DNA of 64,000 nt, from contig JAGOPY010000002.1 of NCBI GenBank assembly GCA_017991835.1, positions 1 to 64,000 on the forward strand. Direction: 5' to 3'. Made by a program: the position numbers and the translations under genes. The stretch is from Bacteroidales bacterium. GTDB taxonomy: Bacteria > Bacteroidota > Bacteroidia > Bacteroidales > JAGOPY01. Below, piece by piece: positions 62,137 to 64,000 of this stretch; positions within the stretch are counted from its first letter, which is position 1, and each line of letters begins with the position of its first letter. The notes under the pieces are model-generated. The model was not told the DNA's origin. It searched no databases and worked only from the letters and a program-made list of their open reading frames with translations.

Positions 62137-64000
<1,864 letters not shown>

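Overview
The window is from a Bacteroidota chromosome, most likely an anaerobic member of Bacteroidia; I cannot place it lower. The evidence is a type IX secretion system (T9SS) locus (PorU, PorV, GldJ, a PorP/SprF protein), several proteins with T9SS C-terminal sorting domains, TonB/HmuY haem-type uptake genes, TAnnTTTG -7 promoter boxes with few Shine-Dalgarno sequences, and an oxygen-sensitive glycyl radical enzyme. I see no rRNA, tRNA, CRISPR array or prophage. Apart from one REP-associated transposase (RAYT), no mobile gene is visible.

Layout. (1) 1-16.3 kb, minus strand: secreted proteins built from cohesin-like, dockerin-like, Ig/HYR and lamin-tail modules, three of them with T9SS tails, plus one tiny CTERM-type protein. 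The largest (1887 aa) is a Cys-rich acidic repeat protein. (2) 16.6-30.8 kb: a T9SS locus. porP/sprF-like, gldJ, murF and anmK run on the minus strand, diverging from two tandem PorU sortase paralogues and porV on the plus strand. (3) 30.8-38.4 kb: housekeeping genes, namely a RecD-like helicase, OsmC, MtaB and MiaB tRNA methylthiotransferases, a ferredoxin-NADP reductase-like protein and a DEAD-box helicase. (4) 38.6-43.6 kb: a haem/porphyrin-type uptake operon in which a TonB receptor lies between two HmuY-like proteins, one T9SS-sorted and one a lipoprotein. (5) 43.6-54.9 kb: a LytS/LytTR-type two-component pair, an M64 peptidase, an acyltransferase, an acyl-CoA synthetase, an AsmA-like protein and two lipoproteins. 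(6) 54.9-64 kb: REP palindromes around a RAYT gene, a glycyl radical activase and enzyme, an EamA transporter, CutC, a CTERM-tailed protein and the start of a GH2 beta-galactosidase.

How it fits together. PorU and PorV should process and anchor the T9SS-tailed proteins of region 1 and the T9SS-sorted HmuY protein of region 4. The cohesin- and dockerin-like modules of region 1 could let those proteins assemble outside the cell; this is inference.

The least explained feature is a dispersed family of 7-bp tandem repeat arrays from 34.8 to 60.3 kb. At least nine arrays built from several different heptamers sit at gene junctions, over or next to start codons (mtaB, miaB, the EamA gene, cutC), and in frame inside coding sequences (glycyl radical enzyme, EamA transporter).
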